DNA of 64,000 bases, from positions 248,001 through 312,000 of the forward strand of contig CAWJVM010000008.1 of the NCBI GenBank assembly GCA_963846315.1, read 5' to 3'. Positions 52,859 to 61,698 of the stretch are shown here, in pieces. Under the pieces are notes generated by a model that was given only the letters and a program-made list of their open reading frames with translations, made no database searches and was not told where the DNA came from. The translations under genes were made by a program, and so were the position numbers. The stretch's first letter is position 1. Each line of letters opens with the position of its first letter. Source of the stretch: RPQJ01 sp963846315 (lineage in GTDB: Bacteria > Pseudomonadota > Gammaproteobacteria > Steroidobacterales > Steroidobacteraceae).

Positions 52859-54043
52859 ATGCAACCACTGCGCATCACCGCCTTTTCGGTCGCCAGCGCA
52901 GCAGGAACGGGCGTTGCTGAATTGGCCAGCGCATTGCGGGATCGTCGTGGCGGTCTGCGGCCGAATGACTTCACAGAAGTGCCGCTGCCGACTTACATCG
53001 GTCGGGTGGCTGGCCTCGAACAAGTCGAACTGCCTCCGTTCCTGGCCGATTGGGATTGCCGCAATAACCGGTTGGCCTGGATGGCCTTGCGGTGCGATGA
53101 ATTTTTCAGTCGCGCGATGACCGCCCGTGACCGGTACGGGGCGACCCGTGTGGCACTGGTGCTCGGGACGTCTACGTCGAGCATCGGCGCGACTGAGGAA
53201 GCCTATCGACGACTGCTGCCGGACGGCCAATACCCCGAGGACCTCCGGCGCCCAATCGTGCATACCCCCCACTCGCTCGGAGATTTCGTGCGCGCGGCGC
53301 TTGGGCTGGAAGGTATCGCGGTTACCGTCGGTACTGCTTGCTCGTCCAGCGCAAAAGTATTCTGCCAGGCCGAGCGGTTGATGCGCCTTGGCCTGGCGGA
53401 CGCTGTCGTAGTTGGTGGTGTCGACTCACTGTGCGGAAGCGTGTTATTCGGGTTCAGCTCGCTGGAACTTGTCTCCCCGGAGCCGTGCCAGCCGTTCGAC
53501 GTTGCGCGGCGTGGCATCAGCATTGGCGAGGCAGGGGGCTTCGCTCTGCTCGAGCGGGATGGGGGCAACGGGCCGTGGCTGCTCGGATACGGCGAAGCGA
53601 GTGATGCGCACCATATGTCCTCACCGCATCCCGACGGACTGGGTGCGCGTCTTGCGATCGAGATGGCGCTGCGGCTCGGCTCACTCGAGCCTGCCGCCAT
53701 CGACTACATCAACCTGCACGGTACGGCGAGTCAGAAGAACGACGAGGTGGAGGCGCGCCTGATTGCCGAGCTGTTCCCGGCGACGACGCGAGCAAGTTCG
53801 ACGAAGGGCTGGACGGGACACACGTTGGGTGCTGCCGGCATCGTCGAAGCGGTGATCACGTTCATCGCGATGGAGGCCGGGCTTGCGCCCGGAACGCTGA
53901 ATACCGCAGAACTGGATGCAGCTTGCGGTCCTCAATTGAGGCTCCAGAACGAGTCCGCGGAGATATCGTTCGCACTCAGCAACTCGTTCGGGTTCGGGGG
54001 CAGCAATTGTTCGCTGCTCTTCGGCAGGAATCCACGTGACTGA
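52859..54043 (+). CDS. Beta-ketoacyl-ACP synthase 2 (aryl polyene)
   Basis: A 394-residue condensing enzyme with Cys161 (TACSSSAK), His287 (NLHGTAS) and His321 (TGHTLGAAG), so it is active. It ends in FGFGGSNCSLLFG as FabF does. ATG 52859 follows GTG 52856. Its 3' end overlaps the chain-length-factor gene by 8 bp, a pairing seen in aryl polyene clusters in which one active ketosynthase works with an inactive partner to set chain length. Confidence 0.92.
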   Translation: MQPLRITAFSVASAAGTGVAELASALRDRRGGLRPNDFTEVPLPTYIGRVAGLEQVELPPFLADWDCRNNRLAWMALRCDEFFSRAMTARDRYGATRVALVLGTSTSSIGATEEAYRRLLPDGQYPEDLRRPIVHTPHSLGDFVRAALGLEGIAVTVGTACSSSAKVFCQAERLMRLGLADAVVVGGVDSLCGSVLFGFSSLELVSPEPCQPFDVARRGISIGEAGGFALLERDGGNGPWLLGYGEASDAHHMSSPHPDGLGARLAIEMALRLGSLEPAAIDYINLHGTASQKNDEVEARLIAELFPATTRASSTKGWTGHTLGAAGIVEAVITFIAMEAGLAPGTLNTAELDAACGPQLRLQNESAEISFALSNSFGFGGSNCSLLFGRNPRD

Positions 54044-54872
54044 AGCTGGGATGCTGTCGTATACGACATACCTGCTGGGCCTCGCGCTCTGGGCGCCGCG
54101 TATTCCCGGGTGGCAGGTAGCCGCGCCCGTTCTCCGCGGCGATCGAGAGGCGTCGCTCGATGCGGCACCGCGACCCACGCCGGCGATGCTCGCTCCAACC
54201 GAGCGGCGACGTGCGCCAGACACAGTATCGATCGCGCTTGAGGTGGCGGCCCGGGCGTGCGAGAGCGCGGGCGTCGTTCCGGGTGAAACGGCCAGCGTGT
54301 TCGCCACCACGCACGGCGACCTGGCCATCAACCACTACATGAGCGAGACGCTCGTCGCCACGCCGCTGTTGCTGTCGCCGATCCGGTTCCACAATTCTGT
54401 GCTCAATGCGGCGGCAGGCTACTGGACGATAGGGGTCGACTGTCGGAAGCCATATACGGCACTGACTGGGAATACCGATACCTTTGGTGAGGGCCTGCTC
54501 GAGGTCCTGGTGCAGTCCCAGGTGACTGGCCAGCCGACATTGCTCGTAGCCTATGACATCGAGGCCCGCGGGCCACTGGCTGCCATGCAGCCGAGTCGAG
54601 GAATCGTCGGAGCCGGACTCGTGTTGACGCCAATCCCATCCGCCAACTCGCTGGCGCGAATTCGTTGGCGAACGGTGGCAGGTACGGAGCGGACGCCACC
54701 CCGCACACGCAATGAGGAATTGGTGCGCGGCAACGCCATGGCGTCCTGTCTGCCGTTTTTTGAAGCGATTGCGATGTCGGAACCACGCATGATTCACGTC
54801 GGCCTCAGTCCGACGTACCTGCTGGAGCTGGAGTTGGGTTTCCAGCGGCACTACTCAGGGAGCTTTCAATGA
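54036..54872 (+). CDS. Ketosynthase-like chain-length factor
   Basis: A 278-residue protein of the beta-ketoacyl synthase chain-length factor family. It has the N-terminal half of a ketosynthase fold (SVFATTHGDLAINHYMSETL, PIRFHNSVLNAAAGYWTIG) but no active-site Cys and no His pair, and is short compared with about 400 residues for a ketosynthase. It should form the inactive half of a heterodimer with ketosynthase 2. The end overlaps the DUF4410 gene by 4 bp (ATGA). Confidence 0.87.
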   Translation: MTEAGMLSYTTYLLGLALWAPRIPGWQVAAPVLRGDREASLDAAPRPTPAMLAPTERRRAPDTVSIALEVAARACESAGVVPGETASVFATTHGDLAINHYMSETLVATPLLLSPIRFHNSVLNAAAGYWTIGVDCRKPYTALTGNTDTFGEGLLEVLVQSQVTGQPTLLVAYDIEARGPLAAMQPSRGIVGAGLVLTPIPSANSLARIRWRTVAGTERTPPRTRNEELVRGNAMASCLPFFEAIAMSEPRMIHVGLSPTYLLELELGFQRHYSGSFQ

Positions 54873-55429
54873 AAAAATCAATCGTTGCCATGCTGATGCT
54901 TTGCTGTTGCGCGATGGCATGGGGCGAACCGCAGAACCCGCCGCCAGCGAACGCGCTCTCTGGCTACGACAAATACGAACTGGCGTCTCTCGCAATGGGC
55001 CCGCCCTATGCCGGCGATGAAGGCAAGGAAAAGGCTAGGGCGAAAATCCAGGGGTTCATAACGACGGAGACCGGCGGCATTGTCGCGCAATGGAATAAGG
55101 ACGCCGAAGCCAGCATGCGCGGCCAGATCCTGGTTATCGAGCCGCGCATCGAAAAGCTCAAGGTCGTCAGTGGCGGTGCGCGCTTCTGGGCAGGCGCGCT
55201 GGCTGGCGATTCGTACGTCGTCATCAAGCTCAAGCTGGTCGAGCGACCGAGCGGGACCGTGCTGGCGGAGCCGGAGTTTTACCAGCGTGCGGCGGCGATG
55301 AGTGGCGCATGGACGATTGGCGCCCAGGACAAGGACATGCTCCACAGGATCGTGCTGCTTATGAACCAGTACCTCCAGACCAACTACGTAGAGGCAATCG
55401 GCGGGCCGACCGGTTACGACCCGCAGTAA
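54869..55429 (+). CDS. Exported DUF4410-like protein
   Basis: A 186-residue protein with a signal peptide (cleavage near CCCAMAWGE, 12-20). The segment LKVVSGGARFWAGALAGDSYV, then EPEFYQRAAAMSGAWTIG and MLHRIVLLMNQYL, matches DUF4410. The function is unknown; such proteins are often outer-membrane-linked lipoproteins or periplasmic. No clear lipobox is seen. Its place inside the tightly coupled cluster suggests a role in pigment transport or membrane placement. Confidence 0.78.
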   Translation: MKKSIVAMLMLCCCAMAWGEPQNPPPANALSGYDKYELASLAMGPPYAGDEGKEKARAKIQGFITTETGGIVAQWNKDAEASMRGQILVIEPRIEKLKVVSGGARFWAGALAGDSYVVIKLKLVERPSGTVLAEPEFYQRAAAMSGAWTIGAQDKDMLHRIVLLMNQYLQTNYVEAIGGPTGYDPQ

Positions 55430-55450
55430 TCGTTGCGTCAGGGAAGTGAA

Positions 55451-57058
55451 ATGAGTCCGATGCGAACTGATGTCGTCATCGTAGGCGGGGGGCTTGCCGG
55501 ACTCACGTTGTCGCTGCAATTGCGACAGCGCTTTCCCGGCATCGGCATCGTAGTGCTCGAGCGGCGCAAGCATCCGGTGCCGGAGTCGGCATACAAGGTT
55601 GGTGAATCATCGGTCGAAATTGCAGCAAATTATTTCGATACGGTTCTGGGTTTGCACGACCACCTCGCCAATTGCCAGCTGAAGAAGTACGGCTTTCGCT
55701 TTTTCTTTTCTGAGCGCCGTCGAGATTTCAGTTCGGTGCTGGAATTGGGTGCGAGTACGTTCCTGCCGACACCTGGCTACCAGATAGATCGCGGCATTTT
55801 CGAGAATTTCCTCGGCAAGCGAGCCCGGGACATTGGCGTCGAGTTCCGCGACGGCGTCACGGTACGCGGTTTCGACATCGCAGAAGGGGAGCGCGCGCAT
55901 CGGGTTCGCTGCGAGGAGAACGGCCAGACGTTCGTGGTCGAGGCGCGCTGGGTCGTCGACGCCTCCGGCCGAGCCGGGTTGTTGAAGCGTCAGCTCGGCT
56001 TCGGGGTCGAGAATGACCACGATGTGAACAGCGCATGGTTTCGCATCGGCACGCGTATCGACGTAGACGAGTGGTCGAACGACAATCAGTGGCTCGAGCG
56101 TTGTAACCCTCCGAGTCGGTGGCTGTCGACGAACCACCTTGTTGGCGAGGGCTACTGGGTATGGCTGATCCCACTGGCTTCCGGGTCGCACTCGGTTGGA
56201 ATCGTCGCAGACGGGCGAATTCATCCCCTCAAGCGAATCAACAGTTTCGGCCGCGCCATGGATTGGCTCCATGAGTTCCAGCCGAGGCTTGCAGACGATC
56301 TCGAGTCGAAACGTGCCTTGCTGCAGGATTTCGCCTCCCTCAAGCACTTTTCTTATGGGTGCAAAAAGGTTTTTTCCGGTGCGCGTTGGGCGATGACGGG
56401 CGAGGCTGGGGTATTTCTTGATCCGTTCTACTCTCCAGGCAGCGATTTCATTGCCATTGCCAATACTTACATCACCGAGCTGATTGCACAGGATCGCACT
56501 GGTCAGCCAGTCTCGGCGTACGCGCGCATTTACGAACAGCTTTTCATGTCGTTCTATGACAGCACGATGTCGCTCTATCGCAACCAGTATTCGATGTTCG
56601 GTGATCCCGAGGTGCTGCCGGTCAAGGTGATCTGGGACTACACCTACTATTGGGGCATTCTGTGCCAGCTCTTCTTTCAGCGGCGGCTCACTGACCTCCC
56701 GATGCTGTCGAGCCTGAAAAGCGAGTTGAACGGATGCAAAGCGCTGAACTTCGCGATGCAGGACTATCTGCGCGAGTGGTCGACCAGCAGTGGTCGACGC
56801 AATCGCCCCGTACTCCTCGACCAAGCGCAGCTCGTGTGGTTTGCCGAACTCAACAGGGGCCTGCGCGATTCGCTTGACGACGAATCTTTCAAGGCGCGTA
56901 TCCGGCAAGGCGCGCTACAACTGCGCCAGCTGGCTCGTGAAATTGTGACGACCTCGCGGCGCGAGCATCCCAACCTTGATGCGACCCATGTCCTGATGCT
57001 GCTCACTGAACGGCCTGCAGCAGAATGCCCTGGCATGCTGTTCGGCGCGGCGGCTTAG
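55451..57058 (+). CDS. Flavin-dependent halogenase-like oxidoreductase 2
   Basis: A 535-residue FAD protein, longer than number one. GGGLAG at 12-17 binds FAD; KVGESSVE follows at 49-56; Lys78/Lys79 (LKKYGFRFFF) fall at the possible catalytic-lysine position; WVWLIP at 236-241 is the halogenase WxWxIP motif. The sequence then differs greatly from number one (about 150 extra C-terminal residues), so this is not a recent duplicate. It may act at another ring position or as a hydroxylase or desaturase. ATG 55451 is favoured over TTG 55433. Confidence 0.8.
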   Translation: MSPMRTDVVIVGGGLAGLTLSLQLRQRFPGIGIVVLERRKHPVPESAYKVGESSVEIAANYFDTVLGLHDHLANCQLKKYGFRFFFSERRRDFSSVLELGASTFLPTPGYQIDRGIFENFLGKRARDIGVEFRDGVTVRGFDIAEGERAHRVRCEENGQTFVVEARWVVDASGRAGLLKRQLGFGVENDHDVNSAWFRIGTRIDVDEWSNDNQWLERCNPPSRWLSTNHLVGEGYWVWLIPLASGSHSVGIVADGRIHPLKRINSFGRAMDWLHEFQPRLADDLESKRALLQDFASLKHFSYGCKKVFSGARWAMTGEAGVFLDPFYSPGSDFIAIANTYITELIAQDRTGQPVSAYARIYEQLFMSFYDSTMSLYRNQYSMFGDPEVLPVKVIWDYTYYWGILCQLFFQRRLTDLPMLSSLKSELNGCKALNFAMQDYLREWSTSSGRRNRPVLLDQAQLVWFAELNRGLRDSLDDESFKARIRQGALQLRQLAREIVTTSRREHPNLDATHVLMLLTERPAAECPGMLFGAAA

Positions 57059-57071
57059 ACTGGAAGCGCAG

Positions 57072-58334
57072 ATGCCGCACTCGCCATTGCTGCTGCAGCT
57101 GGTATTGATCCTCGGCACAGCCCGGCTGCTCAGTTTGCTCCTTCGCCGCTTCGGGCAGCCGCCGGTCATCGGTGAAATGATTGCCGGGATCGTGTTGGGT
57201 CCGGTGGTGTTCGGTGCCCTTCTTCCTGATTGGCAAGGTCGTATTTTCGAATCTTCAAGTCTGCCGGCCCTCGACGGCCTGTCTCAGGTGGGCCTCGTGC
57301 TGTTCATGTTCATAGTCGGTGCGGAGCTTCGCATTCCGCGCGATGGCGCGCGTGAGCAACTGATTGCGGCCGGCTGGGTCAGTACGATGGCTGTGCTCGT
57401 TCCAGCAGCATTTGGTCTCGCTGCTGCAGCTGTGCTCTACCATCAATTTTCCCCCGCAGGTGTCTCATTTGCGACCTTCGGCCTGTTCATGGCGGCGGCC
57501 ATGTCCATCACGGCATTTCCGATCATGGCTCGGATTCTCAAGGAAAGAGCCATGACGCATTCGGTCATCGGCCGCCTGTCACTGACATCCGCGGCCATGG
57601 CCGACGTGTTGGCGTGGATCATGCTGGCCGTCGTGGTGGTGCACTCAGGCTCGCAGGGTGACTGGGGGCAGTTCTGGACAATGCTGGCGGGTCTTCTGGT
57701 ACTTACGGCTCTATTGTTGCTCGTTGGGCGACCGCTGCTTGCGTGGCTCGTTCTGCGGTTCGCACGTGACGGGCGACCCGACGGTCCATTGCTGGCTGCC
57801 TTGCTGATTGGGGCCTTCGCCTGTGCGTACGCCACGAAGTTGTTGGGGATTCATCCGGTATTCGGCGCATTTCTGTTCGGCGCCGCACTCCCGCGTGACG
57901 ACCGCATGCTCGAAAGTCTTATTGAGCGCGTGGAACACATCGCGATTATCGTGCTCATGCCGATTTTCTTCGCGCTCGCCGGCCTGAACACGTCAACTGC
58001 CGCTTTCGTCGGCACCGGTCTGTTTGCGCTGCTGCTGGTCTTTGTGGCGGCGGTCGCCGGCAAGGTGCTCGGTGGCGCGGCGGGCGCATTCATCGCGGGC
58101 TACCGCTGGCGAACTGCTTTCGCGGTGGGGTCGCTCATGAATGCGCGGGCGTTGATGGAGCTGATCGTAATGAAGGTGGGTCTGGACGCCGGCGTAATCG
58201 GGCCCGACCTGTTCACCATGCTTCTGGTCATGGCGATACTGACGACCCTCATGACAGGTCCATTGTTGACGCTGTTCGCTGGTAAGGGCGAAGCTCAGCT
58301 GCCCGATGCGAGGGAGATCATCGCGCGACCCTGA
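57072..58334 (+). CDS. Cation:proton antiporter (CPA2/Kef type)
   Basis: A 420-residue antiporter with about 12 helices. RRFGQPPVIGEMIAGIVLGPV, HPVFGAFLFGAALPRD and NARALMELIVMKVGLDAGV are the CPA2 motifs. It lacks the C-terminal TrkA-N domain of full KefB/C. It starts 13 bp after halogenase-like gene 2 and so belongs to the operon. Its role may be to set the ion or pH balance for export; it could also have joined by chance. The last 40 bp overlap the convergent dehydratase gene. Confidence 0.9.
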   Translation: MPHSPLLLQLVLILGTARLLSLLLRRFGQPPVIGEMIAGIVLGPVVFGALLPDWQGRIFESSSLPALDGLSQVGLVLFMFIVGAELRIPRDGAREQLIAAGWVSTMAVLVPAAFGLAAAAVLYHQFSPAGVSFATFGLFMAAAMSITAFPIMARILKERAMTHSVIGRLSLTSAAMADVLAWIMLAVVVVHSGSQGDWGQFWTMLAGLLVLTALLLLVGRPLLAWLVLRFARDGRPDGPLLAALLIGAFACAYATKLLGIHPVFGAFLFGAALPRDDRMLESLIERVEHIAIIVLMPIFFALAGLNTSTAAFVGTGLFALLLVFVAAVAGKVLGGAAGAFIAGYRWRTAFAVGSLMNARALMELIVMKVGLDAGVIGPDLFTMLLVMAILTTLMTGPLLTLFAGKGEAQLPDAREIIARP

Positions 58335-58726
58335 GCTAATGTTCGGCCTTCGAACAGCGCTCGAAATTCATACTGCCACGCAGAGTCGTTACAGTGAAGT
58401 TGGCGTGCTTCGATCAGTAGCTCGCCTCGCAGTTCATGAACGTAGTCGCAGTAGAGTGTTACGTCCTTCAGGGATACCAGCATACCTGGCTGGGCCCGTT
58501 CTCCACGCGCCCTGGCCCGGAGTCCACCGTGCACAGCCATTGCCTGTGCGCCGTACTCGCATAAGTGGATCGACCGCAGGCGGCCTCCAGCGGCAAGAGG
58601 ATGCGTTGGATTGAGGTGAGTCATGGTGGACAGCGTCACGCTGGCAGCGTCCCAGCTGACCAGTCGTTCGAGTAGCGACATATCGCCGGAGTGCGGGATC
58701 AGGCCGGCCACGTCAGTGTCGATCAT
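58295..58726 (-). CDS. Aryl polyene hotdog dehydratase (ApeP-like) 2
   Basis: A 143-residue hotdog protein of the ApeP type: LIPHSGDMSLLERLVSWD, HPLAAGGRLRSIHLCEYGAQAMAVHGGL. Together with the gene at 45738 it suggests either a two-subunit dehydratase or consecutive dehydrations. It is the last gene of the right-hand minus-strand operon and overlaps the MMPL gene by 4 bp. Its 3' end overlaps the convergent antiporter gene by 40 bp. Confidence 0.83.
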   Translation of the reverse strand: MIDTDVAGLIPHSGDMSLLERLVSWDAASVTLSTMTHLNPTHPLAAGGRLRSIHLCEYGAQAMAVHGGLRARARGERAQPGMLVSLKDVTLYCDYVHELRGELLIEARQLHCNDSAWQYEFRALFEGRTLAQGRAMISLASGS

Positions 58727-61044
58727 TTCGAGCGGGCCTGCGGTCGAGTGAGCAGCAAGGCCAGTACAAAATTGCAGATGACGCCGGCTGATACCGTCAA
58801 CCCAATGGCGCGAAGAACCGGGATGCTGGACAGCGCCAGCAGGGCGAAGACCATCAGCGTGGAGACTGAGCAGACCAGCACCGCGTGCAGGGTGCGACGT
58901 TGTTCGGCAGGATCATCCGCTGCGTGTTCAAAGAACAGGGCGTAGTCGAGCCCCAGTCCAGCGGCGAGAACCAGTGCAATCAAGTGGAACAGGGTCAGTG
59001 ACACGCCAGCGGCATGCAGTCCAGCCAGCACGACCAGTGTCGTGAGGGCCATTGGTGCAAGTACTCGGCGCACGCGTGTCGCATCGCGCAACGCGAAGGT
59101 GACCACGAGAACGAGCAGGACGGCCGCTGCAGTGAGACAGTAAAGGATTCGCGTGCGCTGGCGTGCCACCAGGCTTTCCGAGGCCTGTTTGAGGTCCAGG
59201 AGCGTAACGTCAGGAAATTCCGCGATGATGCTTTGCAGCGCCGTGGGATCGCGGAGCCCGGTCAACGTGACTAGTCCCGTCCAATGACCTTCCCTTTCCA
59301 GCAACAGGCTGTCGACTCGCGCTTCGATCGGTGTGCCGGCCAAGTCATTTGGACCCAGTGCCTGCAGGTGTCTTGCCCGGTCGACGTCGGTCACAAACGG
59401 CAGGAAAAGGTCCGGCCGGAACGGAGTCGCGCGCAACGCCGTTCCCAGCGATTTCTCCAGTTCCGCCGTCGATGGCAGGCTGGCTCGGCGACGCTCCTGT
59501 TGCACAAGTGTCGGCAGGTATCGGGCGGCGTGGTCGTATCCGTCCAACGACCCTCGGGTTACGAGTTCTGCGAGTCGAGGATCGATGTCTGCGGCACCAA
59601 CCAGAACGCGCTGTGCGTCACTGCCCTGGATGACCAGCATGTACCGGACATCGGGTGCTCCCAGTTCCTGGCGCAGCGCCGAGTCACGCTCGATTAGTGG
59701 AGCTGGCACAGGGGTCAGTCCCCCCAGGGCGTCTTGCCACAGTGGGCGCGGGGAAAGCGCCAGGATTCCGATACAACAGGCCGCTACCACGACACCAAGC
59801 CAGAGCGGACGTGACAGCCGTGCCATCGAGTTCCATAGTCGTCCCAGCGATGCCGAGTCAGCGGCGTCGCGGACATCCATCCGTAGCAGCGGCGGCAACA
59901 GGAATCGCGTCGTAAGTCCCGCGACTGCGAGTCCCGCGACGGTGAAGACCGACAATTGCGCGAGTCCGCCGACACCGGAAAACAGGAACGCGAGATACGC
60001 GATGCAGGTGCTCGCCACGCCGGTGGCAAGCGTCGGCCACAGCGCGCGGGCATTGTCCCTGGGGTCCAGGCCGCGATGCTGGTGGCTGAACAGGTGCATC
60101 GGGTAGTCCTGCGCTACCCCGATCAGCGTAAATCCAAATGCGAGCGTGATGCCGTGCACCGCGCCAAACGCCGAGCTGACAGCGGCGAGTCCGGCGAGGC
60201 CTGCACTGAGGAGTGGCAGAAGGCCAAGTGTGAGTACCAGGAAGCTGCGGTAGGCGACCAGGAGCAGTGCGATCATGCCGATCGTCGCAAGGCCACCAAG
60301 CCTTCGTGCCTCGCCCTGCGTCCGATCTTTCATCAGCACCGAAAAAGCGCCCGGACCGCTGACGGTGAGTCTGAGTGCGGGGTCGGTTCGGGCCTTCGCA
60401 AATGCTCGTTCGAGGGCGTCAGCAGCCCGGTGTTGACCTTGCGGATCGAAGCCCGCCGCCTTCGTCTCCACTGCGAGCAGCGCCTGCGCGCCGGCCTTGT
60501 CGAACCAGACATCATGCAGAATTCGTGGCTGCACGGGCGGTTGCCACGCCTCCGCAACCTTCAGCAGTTCGAGGGTTGGGTCGCGCGCCAGCAGGGTCTC
60601 CACGAGCCCTGCCGCAGGTGAGGTCATGTCGTGCAGCCGTTCGTTGAGCTGCGCAGTCAAGAACGTGGCATCCAGCCTCGATTGATCGAGCGTCGAAGAC
60701 AGCAGGTAACGGTACGCGAACAGCTTTTCGGGAAGCGCGTCAAAGTTGCTCTCGCCATTCGCGATCCAGCGGAACTCGCGGTCCTCGCGCAGCTCCGCCA
60801 CAAGTGCCCGCGATGTGTCGGCAGCGGCCACTGGTCGCGCTCCGGAAATTGATAAAAGCAGCATCCGGGAGGCGGGTCCCTCCCCGATCTCGTCCAGGAG
60901 CAGCTTCTCTGCGGGCGTGTGGGGAGCAGGCATGAACAGTCGCAGGTCAGACCCCACCACCAGTTCACGCTCCACGACCCAGCCGAGCCCCGCAACGGCA
61001 GCAAGCCATGCAGCGAGAAGCAGGCCCTTTCGACCCGGCGTCAT
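58723..61044 (-). CDS. MMPL-family (RND) exporter of aryl polyene
   Basis: A 773-residue membrane protein with 12 helices in two halves, each with a periplasmic loop. The first half (VVGSDLRLFMPAPHTPAEK, GVAQDYPMHLFSHQHRG) and the second (GLGLDYALFFEHAADDPAEQ) carry the MMPL family patterns. Such transporters are constant in aryl polyene clusters and should take the product or its lipid-linked form from the inner membrane. It starts 3 bp after the LolA-like gene. Confidence 0.92.
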   Translation of the reverse strand: MTPGRKGLLLAAWLAAVAGLGWVVERELVVGSDLRLFMPAPHTPAEKLLLDEIGEGPASRMLLLSISGARPVAAADTSRALVAELREDREFRWIANGESNFDALPEKLFAYRYLLSSTLDQSRLDATFLTAQLNERLHDMTSPAAGLVETLLARDPTLELLKVAEAWQPPVQPRILHDVWFDKAGAQALLAVETKAAGFDPQGQHRAADALERAFAKARTDPALRLTVSGPGAFSVLMKDRTQGEARRLGGLATIGMIALLLVAYRSFLVLTLGLLPLLSAGLAGLAAVSSAFGAVHGITLAFGFTLIGVAQDYPMHLFSHQHRGLDPRDNARALWPTLATGVASTCIAYLAFLFSGVGGLAQLSVFTVAGLAVAGLTTRFLLPPLLRMDVRDAADSASLGRLWNSMARLSRPLWLGVVVAACCIGILALSPRPLWQDALGGLTPVPAPLIERDSALRQELGAPDVRYMLVIQGSDAQRVLVGAADIDPRLAELVTRGSLDGYDHAARYLPTLVQQERRRASLPSTAELEKSLGTALRATPFRPDLFLPFVTDVDRARHLQALGPNDLAGTPIEARVDSLLLEREGHWTGLVTLTGLRDPTALQSIIAEFPDVTLLDLKQASESLVARQRTRILYCLTAAAVLLVLVVTFALRDATRVRRVLAPMALTTLVVLAGLHAAGVSLTLFHLIALVLAAGLGLDYALFFEHAADDPAEQRRTLHAVLVCSVSTLMVFALLALSSIPVLRAIGLTVSAGVICNFVLALLLTRPQARSK

Positions 61045-61047
61045 CTG

Positions 61048-61698
61048 CTATTGCACCTTCGTGTGATCAGTGCACCAGGCCTGCAGTGACTGTCGGTCCA
61101 GTGCAGCGGGCAGGGCCGTACGATTCTGGATTCCCAAGGCCATCAGGCTCGCGTCACCATCGGGCTCGACCATCGTGAAGCACCGTGGACTGCCATTGAC
61201 GCCGTCCACCCGGATCAGCGCGATTCTCGTTTTGAGCTTCCTGTCTTTCGGCGTCAGTTCTATTTGCCAGCCGGCGTCGTTGCCGGTCGTCGTCACCGAA
61301 AAATGGCGCTCGAGCATTTCGCGATCGCCCTGCAGAAGGGCTCCGAAACTCGTCAGCATGCCGCGCAGCTCGGGAGCGCGATCGAGGGAGAATTGTCTTG
61401 GCTTGCTCCCTTTGCGCTCGAACACTACGGTCTCGGTTGTGACGACCGCGGTCTCGGCGTAGGGCGAGGAGATTCGACGTACGAGGGCACCATCCTTGCG
61501 ATATTCAAGCTCGCCGGATGCGACGATTGGCTCGGTCAACATCGACGAATATCGAATTTCGACGAACGACGTCGAATCCGATGCAGGGCGAACCAGCCTT
61601 TCCAGCAGCAAACTGGTGTCGAGGTCAGTCGCCAGGCCGGGACCCGACATCAACAGCAGCAGGCTTGTCGCCATTGGACGGTGCGTTCCAGAAATCAT
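61048..61698 (-). CDS. LolA-like outer-membrane carrier protein
   Basis: A 216-residue exported protein. After a signal sequence (ATSLLLLMSGPGLATD) comes the LolA fold: FVEIRYSSMLTEPIVASGELEY, SPYAETAVVTTETVVFERKG and KTRIALIRVDG patterns. LolA-like proteins in polyene clusters are thought to ferry the lipid-linked pigment across the periplasm. ATG 61698 or 61674 start; either way the beginning overlaps the end of the acyltransferase gene by at least 50 bp, which is more than the usual 4-bp overlap. Confidence 0.85.
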   Translation of the reverse strand: MISGTHRPMATSLLLLMSGPGLATDLDTSLLLERLVRPASDSTSFVEIRYSSMLTEPIVASGELEYRKDGALVRRISSPYAETAVVTTETVVFERKGSKPRQFSLDRAPELRGMLTSFGALLQGDREMLERHFSVTTTGNDAGWQIELTPKDRKLKTRIALIRVDGVNGSPRCFTMVEPDGDASLMALGIQNRTALPAALDRQSLQAWCTDHTKVQ

